41,060 nt of DNA from JBNKVT01 sp050299335 (GTDB taxonomy: Bacteria > Pseudomonadota > Alphaproteobacteria > Rhodobacterales > Rhodobacteraceae), in assembly GCA_050299335.1 (NCBI GenBank), contig JBNKVT010000043.1, positions 1-41,060 of the forward strand. The letters run 5' to 3'. Both the position numbers and the translations under genes were made by a program. Of this stretch, positions 23,791-31,856 are shown one piece after another. Each line of letters begins with the position of its first letter. The first letter of the stretch is position 1. Below the pieces are notes generated by a model. The model had not been told where the DNA came from and searched no databases. It saw only the letters and a program-made list of their open reading frames with translations.

Positions 23791-24401
23791 GCGAACCGAT
23801 GCTCCGGGTTGAGGGATTGAAGAAGGTCTATTCCCAAGGGCTGCTGAAGCCCCGCGAGACCTTCCGACTTGAAGCCGATTTCACCATCGACACCCCGAAA
23901 GTCGTCGGGTTGATGGGCCCGAACGGGTCGGGCAAGACGACGCTGTTCGAGCTTATCACCGGCTCGAACCGCCCGACCTCGGGCAAGGTCCACTGCCGCG
24001 GCCAGGACATCCACGCCGTGCGCTACAAGGACCGCGACCGGCTGGCGATCCATTATCACCAATCCTATCAGGTGCGGCATTTCTCGAAACGCAAACCCGC
24101 CTTCCTGATGGAGAAACCGATCAGCGACGCGCCCTTCATCCACCTCTTTGACGAGCCGCAATTCAACACCCAGGACGGCTATACCGGCTTCATGCTGAAC
24201 TTCTTTCGCAACTTGCGCGCCCGCGACATGCTGGTCTTCCTCTGCGTCCACCCGCAGGAGCCCTATCACCTCGAGATCATGCGCTCGATCTGCGAGGAAT
24301 TTCTCTTCGTCCACAAGGGCCGCGTCCACCGTGCCGCCGACATGGAGGCCCTGCTGACCCTCGAAGGCGCCACCGACTATCTCGGCAGGCTGGCGGCATG
24401 A
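23787..24401 (+). CDS. Truncated ABC-type ATPase lacking the signature motif
   Basis: A 204-residue protein with Walker A GPNGSGKTT (44-52), a Q-bearing YHQSYQVRHF segment, Walker B FIHLFDEP (117-124) and a switch-like His155 in CVHPQEP. The helical subdomain with the LSGGQ signature is missing: only about 65 residues separate the two Walker motifs, against 100 or more in LivF and LivG. It cannot form the usual ATP sandwich alone. The reading frame is intact and coupled by 4-base overlaps on both sides, so it is a maintained gene and not decay. It may be a regulatory or specialised partner of the importer; its function is unknown. Confidence 0.7.
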   Translation: MSEPMLRVEGLKKVYSQGLLKPRETFRLEADFTIDTPKVVGLMGPNGSGKTTLFELITGSNRPTSGKVHCRGQDIHAVRYKDRDRLAIHYHQSYQVRHFSKRKPAFLMEKPISDAPFIHLFDEPQFNTQDGYTGFMLNFFRNLRARDMLVFLCVHPQEPYHLEIMRSICEEFLFVHKGRVHRAADMEALLTLEGATDYLGRLAA

Positions 24402-25132
24402 GCAAGGAACTGGCGCTGGTCACCGGGGCCGCCGGGCCGGTCGGTCTGTCGATTGCCGAACGGCTGATCGCGGACGGGTACAAGGTGGCGCTTCTCGACC
24501 TGAACGCCGCCGCCCTCGATTCCCATTGCGAAAGGCTGGGCGCTGAGGCCCTGTCTCTCACCGTCGATCTGACCGACGAGGCGGCTCGGGACCGCGCGGT
24601 GCAAGACCTTCTCACCGACCATGGCCCGGTCTCGGTCCTCGTCAACAACGCCGGCATCCTCAGCAACAACAAGTCGGCGGCCACCGGCATGGACGAATGG
24701 CGCAAGGTCCTTTCCGTCAACCTCGACGCGCCCTTCGCCCTGTCGCGCGCCTGCCTGCCAGGCATGGTCGAACGCGGCAGTGGGCGCATCGTCAACATGT
24801 GCAGCCTGGCGATGAAGACCGGCGGGTTGACGGCGGGCACGGCCTATACGACCTCGAAAGGTGCACTTGGGGCCCTGACCTTCTCGCTGGCGCGGGAAAC
24901 GGCGGGCCAGGGCATCACCGTCAACGGTATCGCCCCCGCCTATGTCAACACGCCGATGGTCACCGAGCAACTGACCGATGCCGAACGCGCAAATGTCCTC
25001 GCCGGCATTCCCGTCGGCCGCTTCTGTGAGCCCGAGGAAGTCGCCCATGTCGTCGCCTTCCTCGTCTCACCTCTGGCCGGGTTCATCACCGGCGAAATCA
25101 TCGATATCAATGGCGGTCTGCATCTCGACTGA
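24398..25132 (+). CDS. Short-chain dehydrogenase/reductase (first)
   Basis: A 244-residue classical SDR. It has TGAAGPVGLSIA (residues 9-20, cofactor), NNAG, catalytic Ser in VNMCSLAMKTGG, YTTSK (Tyr and Lys), and the C-terminal FITGEIIDINGG. Proline replaces the usual glycine in the TGxxxGxG turn (TGAAGPVG). The FabG-like class oxidises or reduces secondary alcohols and sugars. It overlaps the truncated ATPase gene by 4 bases and lies in the transporter operon, so it probably acts on the imported compound. Confidence 0.85.
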   Translation: MSKELALVTGAAGPVGLSIAERLIADGYKVALLDLNAAALDSHCERLGAEALSLTVDLTDEAARDRAVQDLLTDHGPVSVLVNNAGILSNNKSAATGMDEWRKVLSVNLDAPFALSRACLPGMVERGSGRIVNMCSLAMKTGGLTAGTAYTTSKGALGALTFSLARETAGQGITVNGIAPAYVNTPMVTEQLTDAERANVLAGIPVGRFCEPEEVAHVVAFLVSPLAGFITGEIIDINGGLHLD

Positions 25133-25149
25133 CCGCGAAAGGATTTTCC

Positions 25150-25962
25150 ATGTCCGACATCACCCCGAAGATCGACTTCACCTCCGAACTGTCCGGCCTG
25201 TTCGATTTCACCGGCCAGGTCGCCTTCCTGCCCGGCGGCTATGGCGGCATCGGCGAGGCGATTGCCTGGGGTATGGCCTTGCGTGGGGCGAAAGTTGCCA
25301 TCGCGGGGCGTAACGGGGCAAAGGCCGAGGCGCTGGCGCAAAGCCTCCGCGACGCCGGGCATGAGGCTTTCGCGACCACGCTGGACGCGGGCTCCGTCGC
25401 CTCGATTGCCGAGGCCACCGATGCCGTCGCCGAGCATTTCGGCCGGCTCGACATCCTGATGAACTGCGTCGGCACCCAGCGCGAGCAACCGCTGCTGGAG
25501 GTCACCGAAGAGGCCTTCGACGAGGTCTACCAAACCAACCTCAAATCGGCGATGTTCCTCGCCCAGGCCGCCGCCCGGCACCAGACCGCCGCCGGAAATG
25601 GCGGCAGGCAGGTGCATCTGCTGTCGGTTCGCTCACAACTCGGCATCAGAGGCCGGGGCTATTCGGCCTATTGCGCGACCAAGGGCGGCATGGTGACGCT
25701 GATCCGGCAACACGCGATGGAACTGGCGCCGCATGCCATCACCGTCAATGGTGTGGCGCCGACCTTCGTCTATACCGAAATGATCCGTCACGTGATGGAG
25801 AACGACGAGTTTCGCCAGGGCCTCCTGGACCGCATCCCTCTGGGGCGCATCGCCGACCCGAAGGATATCGTTGCCCCGTCGCTGTTCTTTTGCGCGCCCG
25901 GCGCCGGTTTCGTCACCGGCCAGACGCTCTATGTCGATGGCGGGATCACGTCGAGCCAGTAG
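25150..25962 (+). CDS. Short-chain dehydrogenase/reductase (second)
   Basis: A 270-residue SDR. It has a modified cofactor motif PGGYGGIGEAIAWG in place of TGxxxGIG, NCVG in place of NNAG, Ser in LLSVRSQLGIRG, YCATK (Tyr and Lys) and the C-terminal FVTGQTLYVDGG. It carries about 20 extra N-terminal residues relative to the first SDR. It starts 17 bases after the first SDR stop and is the last gene of the operon. Two consecutive dehydrogenases suggest a two-step oxidation, or oxidation and re-reduction (epimerisation through a ketone), of a polyol substrate. Confidence 0.83.
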   Translation: MSDITPKIDFTSELSGLFDFTGQVAFLPGGYGGIGEAIAWGMALRGAKVAIAGRNGAKAEALAQSLRDAGHEAFATTLDAGSVASIAEATDAVAEHFGRLDILMNCVGTQREQPLLEVTEEAFDEVYQTNLKSAMFLAQAAARHQTAAGNGGRQVHLLSVRSQLGIRGRGYSAYCATKGGMVTLIRQHAMELAPHAITVNGVAPTFVYTEMIRHVMENDEFRQGLLDRIPLGRIADPKDIVAPSLFFCAPGAGFVTGQTLYVDGGITSSQ

Positions 25963-25985
25963 ACAAAGCGCGCGGCGCGGGAATT

Positions 25986-26027
25986 CTAGAGCATCGTCCT
26001 TGATTTCTGAATCAAGAACGACACTCT
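25986..26027. repeat. Imperfect long palindrome after the transporter operon
   Basis: TAGAGCATCGTCCTTGATT is followed, after a 4-base loop (TCTG), by AATCAAGAACGACACTCTA, with three mismatches over 19 pairs. It lies 24 bases past the second SDR stop and before the convergent Trm112 gene. It could stop transcription from the plus strand, but the long imperfect stem also resembles dispersed palindromic elements found between genes in this group. Confidence 0.6.
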
Positions 26028-26131
26028 AACCATTTGATTTTAAGCGATGTTCGAGTCGGAAATCTTTGCCGATTTCCTCGCCATCGCTCTGTCGGTCGGA
26101 GGATTTGACGCCCAGTCCCGGACCGGACGCC

Positions 26132-26311
26132 TCAGTCCAGCTTCCGCGCCTCGTCGACCAGCATCACCGGAATGCCGTTGCGGATCGGATAGGCCAGGGC
26201 AGCGGATTTCGAGATCAGCTCCTGGGCATCGGCATCATAGTCCAGCTTGCCGCCGGTCTGGGGGCAGACCAGCGATTCCAGAAGCTTGCGGTCGGTTCGT
26301 ATCTCGCTCAT
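26132..26311 (-). CDS. Trm112-family small protein
   Basis: A 59-residue protein. The ATG at 26311 is chosen; a longer GTG frame to 26434 would run through the preceding gene. CPQTGGKLDYD, ALAYPIRNGIPVMLVDEAR is the Trm112/YcaR pattern, with its first Cys kept and the second zinc-type Cys replaced by Gly-Lys context. Bacterial members may support methyltransferases; the role here is unproven. It overlaps the upstream LON-domain gene by 4 bases, an arrangement common in alphaproteobacteria. Confidence 0.85.
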   Translation of the reverse strand: MSEIRTDRKLLESLVCPQTGGKLDYDADAQELISKSAALAYPIRNGIPVMLVDEARKLD

Positions 26312-26961
26312 TGCATCGTCCCCTCGCCCCGGCTCTGCAGGGCAAATTCCATAAGCGTCACCAGCGTCTCGCGCCGGTCCCGCAGATCGGCGGCTTCCAG
26401 AAGCGCCTGTTTCTCCTCCATCTCGAAGGGACACAGGATCGCCAGTGAATTCACCAACCGTTCCTCTGGCGCCTCTCGGAGACTCTCCCAGTCGACCCGG
26501 AGGCTCATTGCCCTGAAATAGCGGTTCAGAAGGTCGAGAAAGGCCGGGCGGTCGAACTCCTCGTCCCCCCGTCCGCGGCCGAGATCGTCGCCGAACCGGT
26601 CCCAGGCGACATCGGCCCTGAGATAGGGCGTGAATCCGGCCTGTTCGGTGACGATCTCGAAGCGGCAGATGCCGGCGAGCGTGATCAGGTAGCGCCGGTC
26701 ATGGGTCTCCTGAAAGGCCACGACACGCCCCGCGCAGCCGATCTTGTGCAACTTCTCGCCGACCCGGGCTTTCGGAGGCTCATGGGGCTGGACCATGCCG
26801 ACAAGCCGGTGGCGGGTCTTCAGCGTGTCTTCGAGCATCGCCAGATAGCGCGGCTCGAAGATGTTGAGCGGCAGACTGGCATGGGGCAGGAGCAAGGCCC
26901 CCGAGAGCGGGAAAAGCGGGATGGTCCGGGGCAGGTCGGCCAGCGAAAAGCTCTTGCCCAT
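26308..26961 (-). CDS. LON substrate-binding-domain (ATP-independent) protein
   Basis: A 217-residue protein homologous to the N-terminal domain of Lon protease, without ATPase or peptidase parts. IPLFPLSGALLLPHASLPLNIFEPRYLAML is the family signature near residues 14-43, and CRFEIV and YLRADV strands follow. Such proteins bind unfolded substrates or act as adaptors; the exact role is unknown. It lies 36 bases downstream of the CnoX-like gene and is coupled to the Trm112 gene by a 4-base overlap. Confidence 0.88.
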   Translation of the reverse strand: MGKSFSLADLPRTIPLFPLSGALLLPHASLPLNIFEPRYLAMLEDTLKTRHRLVGMVQPHEPPKARVGEKLHKIGCAGRVVAFQETHDRRYLITLAGICRFEIVTEQAGFTPYLRADVAWDRFGDDLGRGRGDEEFDRPAFLDLLNRYFRAMSLRVDWESLREAPEERLVNSLAILCPFEMEEKQALLEAADLRDRRETLVTLMEFALQSRGEGTMQ

Positions 26962-26997
26962 TTGCGCTCCCTTATGGTGGCCCCGAAGGGCCGGTTT

Positions 26998-27900
26998 TCA
27001 GGCGAAGATCATCGACGACAACCGCCTGCGGCCCTTCTGCGCCACCGGGTCCTTGGGGCCCAGCATGTCGAAGAGCTTGAACAGCTGCTCCTTGGCGGCA
27101 CCTTCGTTCCATTCCCGGTCGCGGCGGAAGATCTCCAGCAGTTCCTCGACCGCCTCCTCGCTGCGATTGGCGGCGGCATAGGCCAGGGCGAGGTCGAACC
27201 GGGCCTGATGGTCGTCGGGCGCCGCCGCGACCGCTGCCATCAGAGTGTCCAGTTCCCCGGCATTCGCCCCGCTTTCGGCCAGATCAATCTGCGCCTGGGC
27301 GGCCTTGATTGCCGGATCGTCCGCCTTGCCCTCCGGCACCAGCCCCAGGACACCCTTGGCCTTTTCCAGATCGCCCAGGGCGAGATAGGCGCGGGCCAGG
27401 CCCGACAGAGCGGGCAGGTTTTCCCTGTCCTCGCCGAGAATGGCCGAGAAGGTCTGCGCCGCATCCGCCGCCGCGCCCTCCGCCAGCATCTGCTCGGCGG
27501 CCTCCAGAGCCTCGTCGAGCCCGTTATCCTCCTCGCCGCCCAAAGCGGCCACCCGCTTGACGAATTCCGCCAGCACCTCCGGCGGCTGGGCGCCCATGAA
27601 CCCGTCCACCGGCCGGCCTCCGGCGAAGGCAAAGACGGCCGGAACGCCCTCGATCCGCATCTGCTGGGCGACCATGCGGTTCTTGTCGATATCGGCGCGA
27701 ACCACTTTCAGCCCGGCCCTGGCCGTGGCTGCCTCCAGTGCCGAAAGCAGCGTCTTGCACTGTTCCGAGGCCGGCATCCAGAACGCCAGGATGACCGGAG
27801 CGGTCTGCGAGGCCTCGACCACATCGGCCATGAAGGTGGCCTCGGTCGTGTCGCTGACCGAAGCGGTGGGCGCAGCGGCCCCTTGTCCAAATTCAAGCAT
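26998..27900 (-). CDS. cnoX: CnoX-like chaperedoxin (thioredoxin fold plus TPR)
   Basis: A 300-residue protein. Residues 20-125 are a thioredoxin fold in which the CxxC site reads SEQC (45-48), keeping only the second Cys. This resembles the SQHC form of E. coli CnoX/YbbN, which links to oxidised clients rather than acting as a disulfide reductase. Residues from about 140 form TPR-type helices (ALAYAAANRSEEAVEELLEI among others). Cytoplasmic holdase for oxidatively damaged proteins is the expected role. It clusters with the LON-domain and Trm112 genes. Confidence 0.85.
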   Translation of the reverse strand: MLEFGQGAAAPTASVSDTTEATFMADVVEASQTAPVILAFWMPASEQCKTLLSALEAATARAGLKVVRADIDKNRMVAQQMRIEGVPAVFAFAGGRPVDGFMGAQPPEVLAEFVKRVAALGGEEDNGLDEALEAAEQMLAEGAAADAAQTFSAILGEDRENLPALSGLARAYLALGDLEKAKGVLGLVPEGKADDPAIKAAQAQIDLAESGANAGELDTLMAAVAAAPDDHQARFDLALAYAAANRSEEAVEELLEIFRRDREWNEGAAKEQLFKLFDMLGPKDPVAQKGRRRLSSMIFA

Positions 27901-27953
27901 GTCTCTTTCCCGGTTCGGCCCTCTCTGGCCGGCTCCCCATGTGTATAATCATC

Positions 27954-28550
27954 TCAAAGCCCCATTGCGACCGCCAAATGGTTAAAACGGGTCAGAAACC
28001 CGGCTTTGACTTCCATCGGCGGACGGAGAACGAGGCGCTGTTTCGCGATGGCCTCGATCCTCGGTGCGGTGAACAGGCGCGAGGCCTCCGCCTTCGAAAA
28101 CCCGGCAATCTGGATCGCCTCCAGCCAGGCCGAGATCCGGTCGGCCCGCTTGATCTGCCGCTTCACCGTGTCGGGGATCACGGCTGGCAATCCGAAGCGC
28201 AGATGCACGGCGCGGGCCAGCCGATCGTCCATCGCCTTGTAATCCGGACCCACGGCGGCCTTCACCGGCGAGATCATGTCACCGATGACATATTCCGGCG
28301 CGTCATGCAGCAGGGCGGCCATCCGCCAGCGCGGCTCGGGGCGCGGGGTCAGGGTGGTGTAGATATGCTCGACCAGCACCGAATGCTCGGCCACCGAATA
28401 GGGCCAGTCGCCGATTGTCTGGCCGTTCCAGCGGGCGACGAAGGCGAGGCCATGGGCGATGTCCTCGATCTCGATATCGAGCGGCGAGGGGTCGAGAAGG
28501 TCGAGCCTGCGGCCCGAAAGCATCCTCTGCCAGGCGCGGGGGGCGGGCAT
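27954..28550 (-). CDS. HD-domain phosphohydrolase (YfbR-like)
   Basis: A 198-residue HD-superfamily hydrolase. The metal-binding set is visible: His in SVAEHSVLV, the HD pair in AALLHDAPEYVIGD, and Asp in IKRADRISAWLE. The pattern matches the YfbR/5'-deoxynucleotidase-like group, which removes phosphate from nucleoside monophosphates. The substrate here is not established. It lies between the CnoX-like gene (53 bases) and dgkA (12 bases), all on the minus strand. Confidence 0.82.
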   Translation of the reverse strand: MPAPRAWQRMLSGRRLDLLDPSPLDIEIEDIAHGLAFVARWNGQTIGDWPYSVAEHSVLVEHIYTTLTPRPEPRWRMAALLHDAPEYVIGDMISPVKAAVGPDYKAMDDRLARAVHLRFGLPAVIPDTVKRQIKRADRISAWLEAIQIAGFSKAEASRLFTAPRIEAIAKQRLVLRPPMEVKAGFLTRFNHLAVAMGL

Positions 28551-28562
28551 TTGTGTCTCCGC

Positions 28563-28925
28563 TCAGCTAAAGAGGATCAATGCCCAGACGAGGGCGGCCA
28601 GAAGGAAGGTCAGCAGCACCACGGCGCTGCCGATATCCTTGGCCTTTTTCGACAGGGGATGGATGTCGGGGGAGATGCGGTCGATGGTGGCCTCTATGGC
28701 GGTGTTTATCAATTCGACGATGACGATCAGGATCACCGATCCGGCCAGCACCGCCCGCTCGACCCCGTCCGAGCCGAGCCAGATGCCCAGAGGCGCGCCG
28801 ACGACCGCCAGCGCCGCCCATTGCTGGACGGCATGTTCGGCACCGAACGTGGCGCGAAACCCGTCGAGCGAGAAGAAAAAGGCGTTCCAGATGCGTCTGG
28901 ACTGGGTTTTCAGATAGTCCCTCAT
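28563..28925 (-). CDS. dgkA: Diacylglycerol kinase
   Basis: A 120-residue integral membrane kinase with three hydrophobic segments (about 37-50, 56-75 and 98-118). The family motif ELINTAIEATID (71-82) carries the catalytic Glu residues, and KKAKDIGSAVV is the conserved Lys/Asp segment. It phosphorylates diacylglycerol to phosphatidate and recycles lipid by-products. It is divergent from ahcY across 165 bases, in which I find no RNA element that I can name. Confidence 0.92.
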   Translation of the reverse strand: MRDYLKTQSRRIWNAFFFSLDGFRATFGAEHAVQQWAALAVVGAPLGIWLGSDGVERAVLAGSVILIVIVELINTAIEATIDRISPDIHPLSKKAKDIGSAVVLLTFLLAALVWALILFS

Positions 28926-29090
28926 GGGCCCCTCCGGCGCTGGTTCGCGCGGACCCTAGCGAAAGGCGGCGGGCTTGGGTAGGGGCCCCGCGCGGCAAGA
29001 TTGCCCGCGTTCACCATGCTTTCGATTGAGGCAGGGCGAGACAAGTGCTACACGCGGCGCGACTTGCAATCTTGAAGGATCATTCGCGCC

Positions 29091-30479
29091 ATGACGCAGG
29101 ACTATTTTGTCAAGGATATCTCGCTCGCCGGTTACGGCCGCAAGGAGATCGACATCGCCGAGACCGAGATGCCGGGGCTGATGGCCACCCGAGAGGAATT
29201 CGGCGCGGCGAAGCCGCTGGCCGGGGCCCGGATCGTCGGCTCGCTGCACATGACCATCCAGACCGCGGTGCTGATCGAAACCCTCGTGGCGCTGGGTGCC
29301 GATGTCCGCTGGGCCTCGTGCAACATCTTCTCGACCCAGGACCATGCGGCGGCGGCCATCGCCGAGGCCGGGGTGCCGGTCTTTGCGGTCAAGGGCCAGA
29401 CGCTGGAGGAGCATTGGGATTATCTCGACAAGTCCTTCATGTTCGAAGACGGCCCCAACATGATCCTCGACGATGGCGGCGACGCGACGCTGTATGTGCT
29501 GCTCGGCGCTCGGGCCGAGGCGGGCGAGGACATCATCCCGGTGCCGACCTCCGAAGAGGAAGAGGTCATCAAGGCGCAGATCAAGAAGCGGATGGCCGAA
29601 AGCCCCGGCTGGTTCACAAAGGTCCGCGACCAGATCAAGGGCGTGTCGGAAGAGACGACGACCGGCGTGAACCGGCTTTATCAGCTGGTCCGCGACGGGC
29701 AGCTGCCCTTCCCGGCGATCAACGTCAACGACTCGGTGACCAAATCCAAGTTCGACAACAAGTATGGCTGCAAGGAAAGCCTCGTCGACGGCATCCGCCG
29801 CGCCACCGACACGATGATGGCGGGCAAGACCGCCGTGGTCTGCGGCTATGGCGATGTCGGCAAGGGCTCGGCGGCGTCGCTGAAGGGGGCCGGTGCCCGG
29901 GTCAAGGTGACCGAGGTCGATCCGATCTGCGCCCTGCAGGCCGCGATGGACGGGTTCGAGGTGGTGACGCTGGAGGATGCTGTCGGCACTGCGGACATCT
30001 TCGTGACAACGACCGGGAACAAGGACGTGATCCGGATCGAGCACATGCGCGAGATGAAGGACATGGCGATCGTCGGCAATATCGGCCATTTCGACAATGA
30101 GATCCAGGTTGCCGCGCTGAAGAACCACAAATGGACCAATATCAAGGACCAGGTGGACATGATCGAGTTCCCCTCCGGGCGGCGGATCATCCTGTTGTCC
30201 GAAGGGCGGCTTCTGAACCTCGGCAACGCCACCGGCCACCCGAGCTTCGTGATGTCGGCGAGCTTCACCAACCAGGTTCTGGCCCAGATCGAGCTCTGGA
30301 CCCGGAACGAGGCCTACGAGAACAAGGTCTATATCCTGCCCAAGCACCTAGACGAGAAGGTCGCCAAGCTGCATCTGGAACGCATCGGCGTGAAGCTGAC
30401 GGAACTGAGCGCGGAGCAGGCAAGCTATATCGGCGTGAAGCCCGAGGGGCCGTTCAAGCCGGAGCATTATCGATATTGA
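29091..30479 (+). CDS. ahcY: Adenosylhomocysteinase
   Basis: A 462-residue NAD-dependent enzyme that hydrolyses S-adenosylhomocysteine to adenosine and homocysteine, keeping methylation reactions running. Landmarks: SLHMTIQTAVLIETL and WASCNIFSTQDHAAAAI near the N-terminus, NVNDSVTKSKFDN, the NAD-binding GYGDVGKGSAASLKG, IGHFDNEIQV and the terminal KPEHYRY. The length fits the proteobacterial form. The upstream ribosome site is GAAGGATCA. It appears to be monocistronic, ending in a hairpin. Confidence 0.97.
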   Translation: MTQDYFVKDISLAGYGRKEIDIAETEMPGLMATREEFGAAKPLAGARIVGSLHMTIQTAVLIETLVALGADVRWASCNIFSTQDHAAAAIAEAGVPVFAVKGQTLEEHWDYLDKSFMFEDGPNMILDDGGDATLYVLLGARAEAGEDIIPVPTSEEEEVIKAQIKKRMAESPGWFTKVRDQIKGVSEETTTGVNRLYQLVRDGQLPFPAINVNDSVTKSKFDNKYGCKESLVDGIRRATDTMMAGKTAVVCGYGDVGKGSAASLKGAGARVKVTEVDPICALQAAMDGFEVVTLEDAVGTADIFVTTTGNKDVIRIEHMREMKDMAIVGNIGHFDNEIQVAALKNHKWTNIKDQVDMIEFPSGRRIILLSEGRLLNLGNATGHPSFVMSASFTNQVLAQIELWTRNEAYENKVYILPKHLDEKVAKLHLERIGVKLTELSAEQASYIGVKPEGPFKPEHYRY

Positions 30480-30485
30480 GACAAG

Positions 30486-30507
30486 GGGTGCGTGAAATCA
30501 CGCACCC
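30486..30507 (+). terminator. Hairpin downstream of ahcY
   Basis: GGGTGCGTG (30486-30494) pairs perfectly with CACGCACCC (30499-30507) around an AAAT loop, 7 bases after the ahcY stop. No T-run follows, so it is a hairpin-type 3' end and not a textbook intrinsic terminator. Confidence 0.6.
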
Positions 30508-30576
30508 TACGCGGGTGAGGGGGCCGCGATCCCTTTGCGGCTCAAAGGCCTGCCGTTACGGGAGGGTGGAAGCCGC

Positions 30577-31638
30577 TTATTCCGCGTCGGCTTCCATACC
30601 CTCGCGACTATTCCGCGCCATCCGCCGCATGAACGCCCGGCCGATCATCGCCAGGACGCTGTCATTGGGCTGATGGCGGATCGACCGCTCGGGCCGGCCC
30701 TCCAGCCGGTCGCGGCGCATGATGAGGGCATCCTTCTGGTAGTCGGTGATCCACATGCCAAGGCTCATGCCCTGCTCGAAGTTCGACAGCGTCTCGGTCT
30801 CGGTCAGTTTCCAGCCCTTGCCGGCCTTGTCGACCCGGTGCTCGATCACCGCTTGTTCGGTGAACCCGCCCAGCCCGTCGGCTATCAGGATCGAGGCTTT
30901 CCGATAGTCGGGCGTGCTTTCGGTGATCCGGGCCCAGTAGTCCGGTTGCGGTTCAAGGTCATCCGGATCGAGGCTCTCGATGCCCGGAATATCCTCGCCA
31001 ATCGCCGCGAGATCGGTGCCTTCCGCGTCCTCGTCAGCATCTTCCGAATCCATGTACGGCTGCTGGTCTTCCTCGATGCCGAAATCCTCGAATATGTCGC
31101 GTTCAGGCGGGGTCAGATAGACCGGGAACCTGCCTTCGGCATCCACGGGTCCCGAACGGCGGTCGGGCTGGGTGCGGTCGGGTTGTTCGGCGAAGGTGGC
31201 CAACACCTCGTCCTTCGGCGCCGTTGTCCTGATCGAGGCTGTCAGGATGGTCGGGGCCTTCTTGCTGCCCATCTGCCAGCGCAACAGCCGCCCCTGCCCG
31301 AAGATGGCGAAGATCGCCGCGCCGAGGATCAGCACCAGCCAGCCGAGGATCGAGTTGCCCGCCAGCGGGGCGGCGACGATCAGGATCACCAGCCCGACCG
31401 AGATCATCATCGTTTCGGTGGTGGCATTGGGAAACAGCACCGCATGGGCCGAGATCAGCAGCAGCGTGAAGATCGAGAACAGCACCAGCCCGCCCTGTGC
31501 CTCGCCGACGACCAGCCATCGGATCACCATGACCAGCAGGAAGGCCGCGATCGGCAGGAGGGTGCCGAGGACGATCAGCCGTCTGAGGCGGGTGAGGCGG
31601 TATTGGATGTCAGGCAGGGTCGGCCATTGGAACGCCAT
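30577..31638 (-). CDS. Four-span membrane protein of unknown function
   Basis: A 353-residue protein with four hydrophobic segments in its first third (about 21-42, 49-68, 75-93 and 96-113). A long cytoplasmic domain follows, with an acidic linker (EEDQQPYMDSEDADEDAEGTD region, about 195-220) and a folded C-terminal part (DYWARITESTPDYRKASILI, then KGWKLTETETLSNFEQGMSL). No family is recognised. It is convergent with ahcY and appears to be a single gene. Confidence 0.65.
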   Translation of the reverse strand: MAFQWPTLPDIQYRLTRLRRLIVLGTLLPIAAFLLVMVIRWLVVGEAQGGLVLFSIFTLLLISAHAVLFPNATTETMMISVGLVILIVAAPLAGNSILGWLVLILGAAIFAIFGQGRLLRWQMGSKKAPTILTASIRTTAPKDEVLATFAEQPDRTQPDRRSGPVDAEGRFPVYLTPPERDIFEDFGIEEDQQPYMDSEDADEDAEGTDLAAIGEDIPGIESLDPDDLEPQPDYWARITESTPDYRKASILIADGLGGFTEQAVIEHRVDKAGKGWKLTETETLSNFEQGMSLGMWITDYQKDALIMRRDRLEGRPERSIRHQPNDSVLAMIGRAFMRRMARNSREGMEADAE

Positions 31639-31856
31639 GTCAGTCTCCTCTCGGCACTCCCGTTGCCTTGTCTCCAGTCGGTTTTCCCTGAGGCAGGCGA
31701 AACCCTGCCCCGTTGATAGGGGCTGATGCTAGGAGACAAGTTTTTGATCTGTCAAAGCAATCGCTTGCGTGGCGCGTCCCGGAGCGAAGCTTTTACGCAA
31801 TTGTGGCTGAGTATCCACAGGTTTTCGGGCCAATTTTCAGGCAATTTTCGGGGAGA

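Noticed and set aside
28926..29090. A SAM- or SAH-type riboswitch upstream of ahcY
   Set aside because: Riboswitch control of ahcY is known in other bacteria, but I could not match the conserved core of any such class here, only a short CAAGT/ACTTG pairing.
31639..31856. A replication origin, because of a DnaA-box-like TATCCACAG
   Set aside because: There is only a single imperfect box, no cluster, no AT-rich unwinding element, and no dnaA, dnaN, hemE or parA neighbours.
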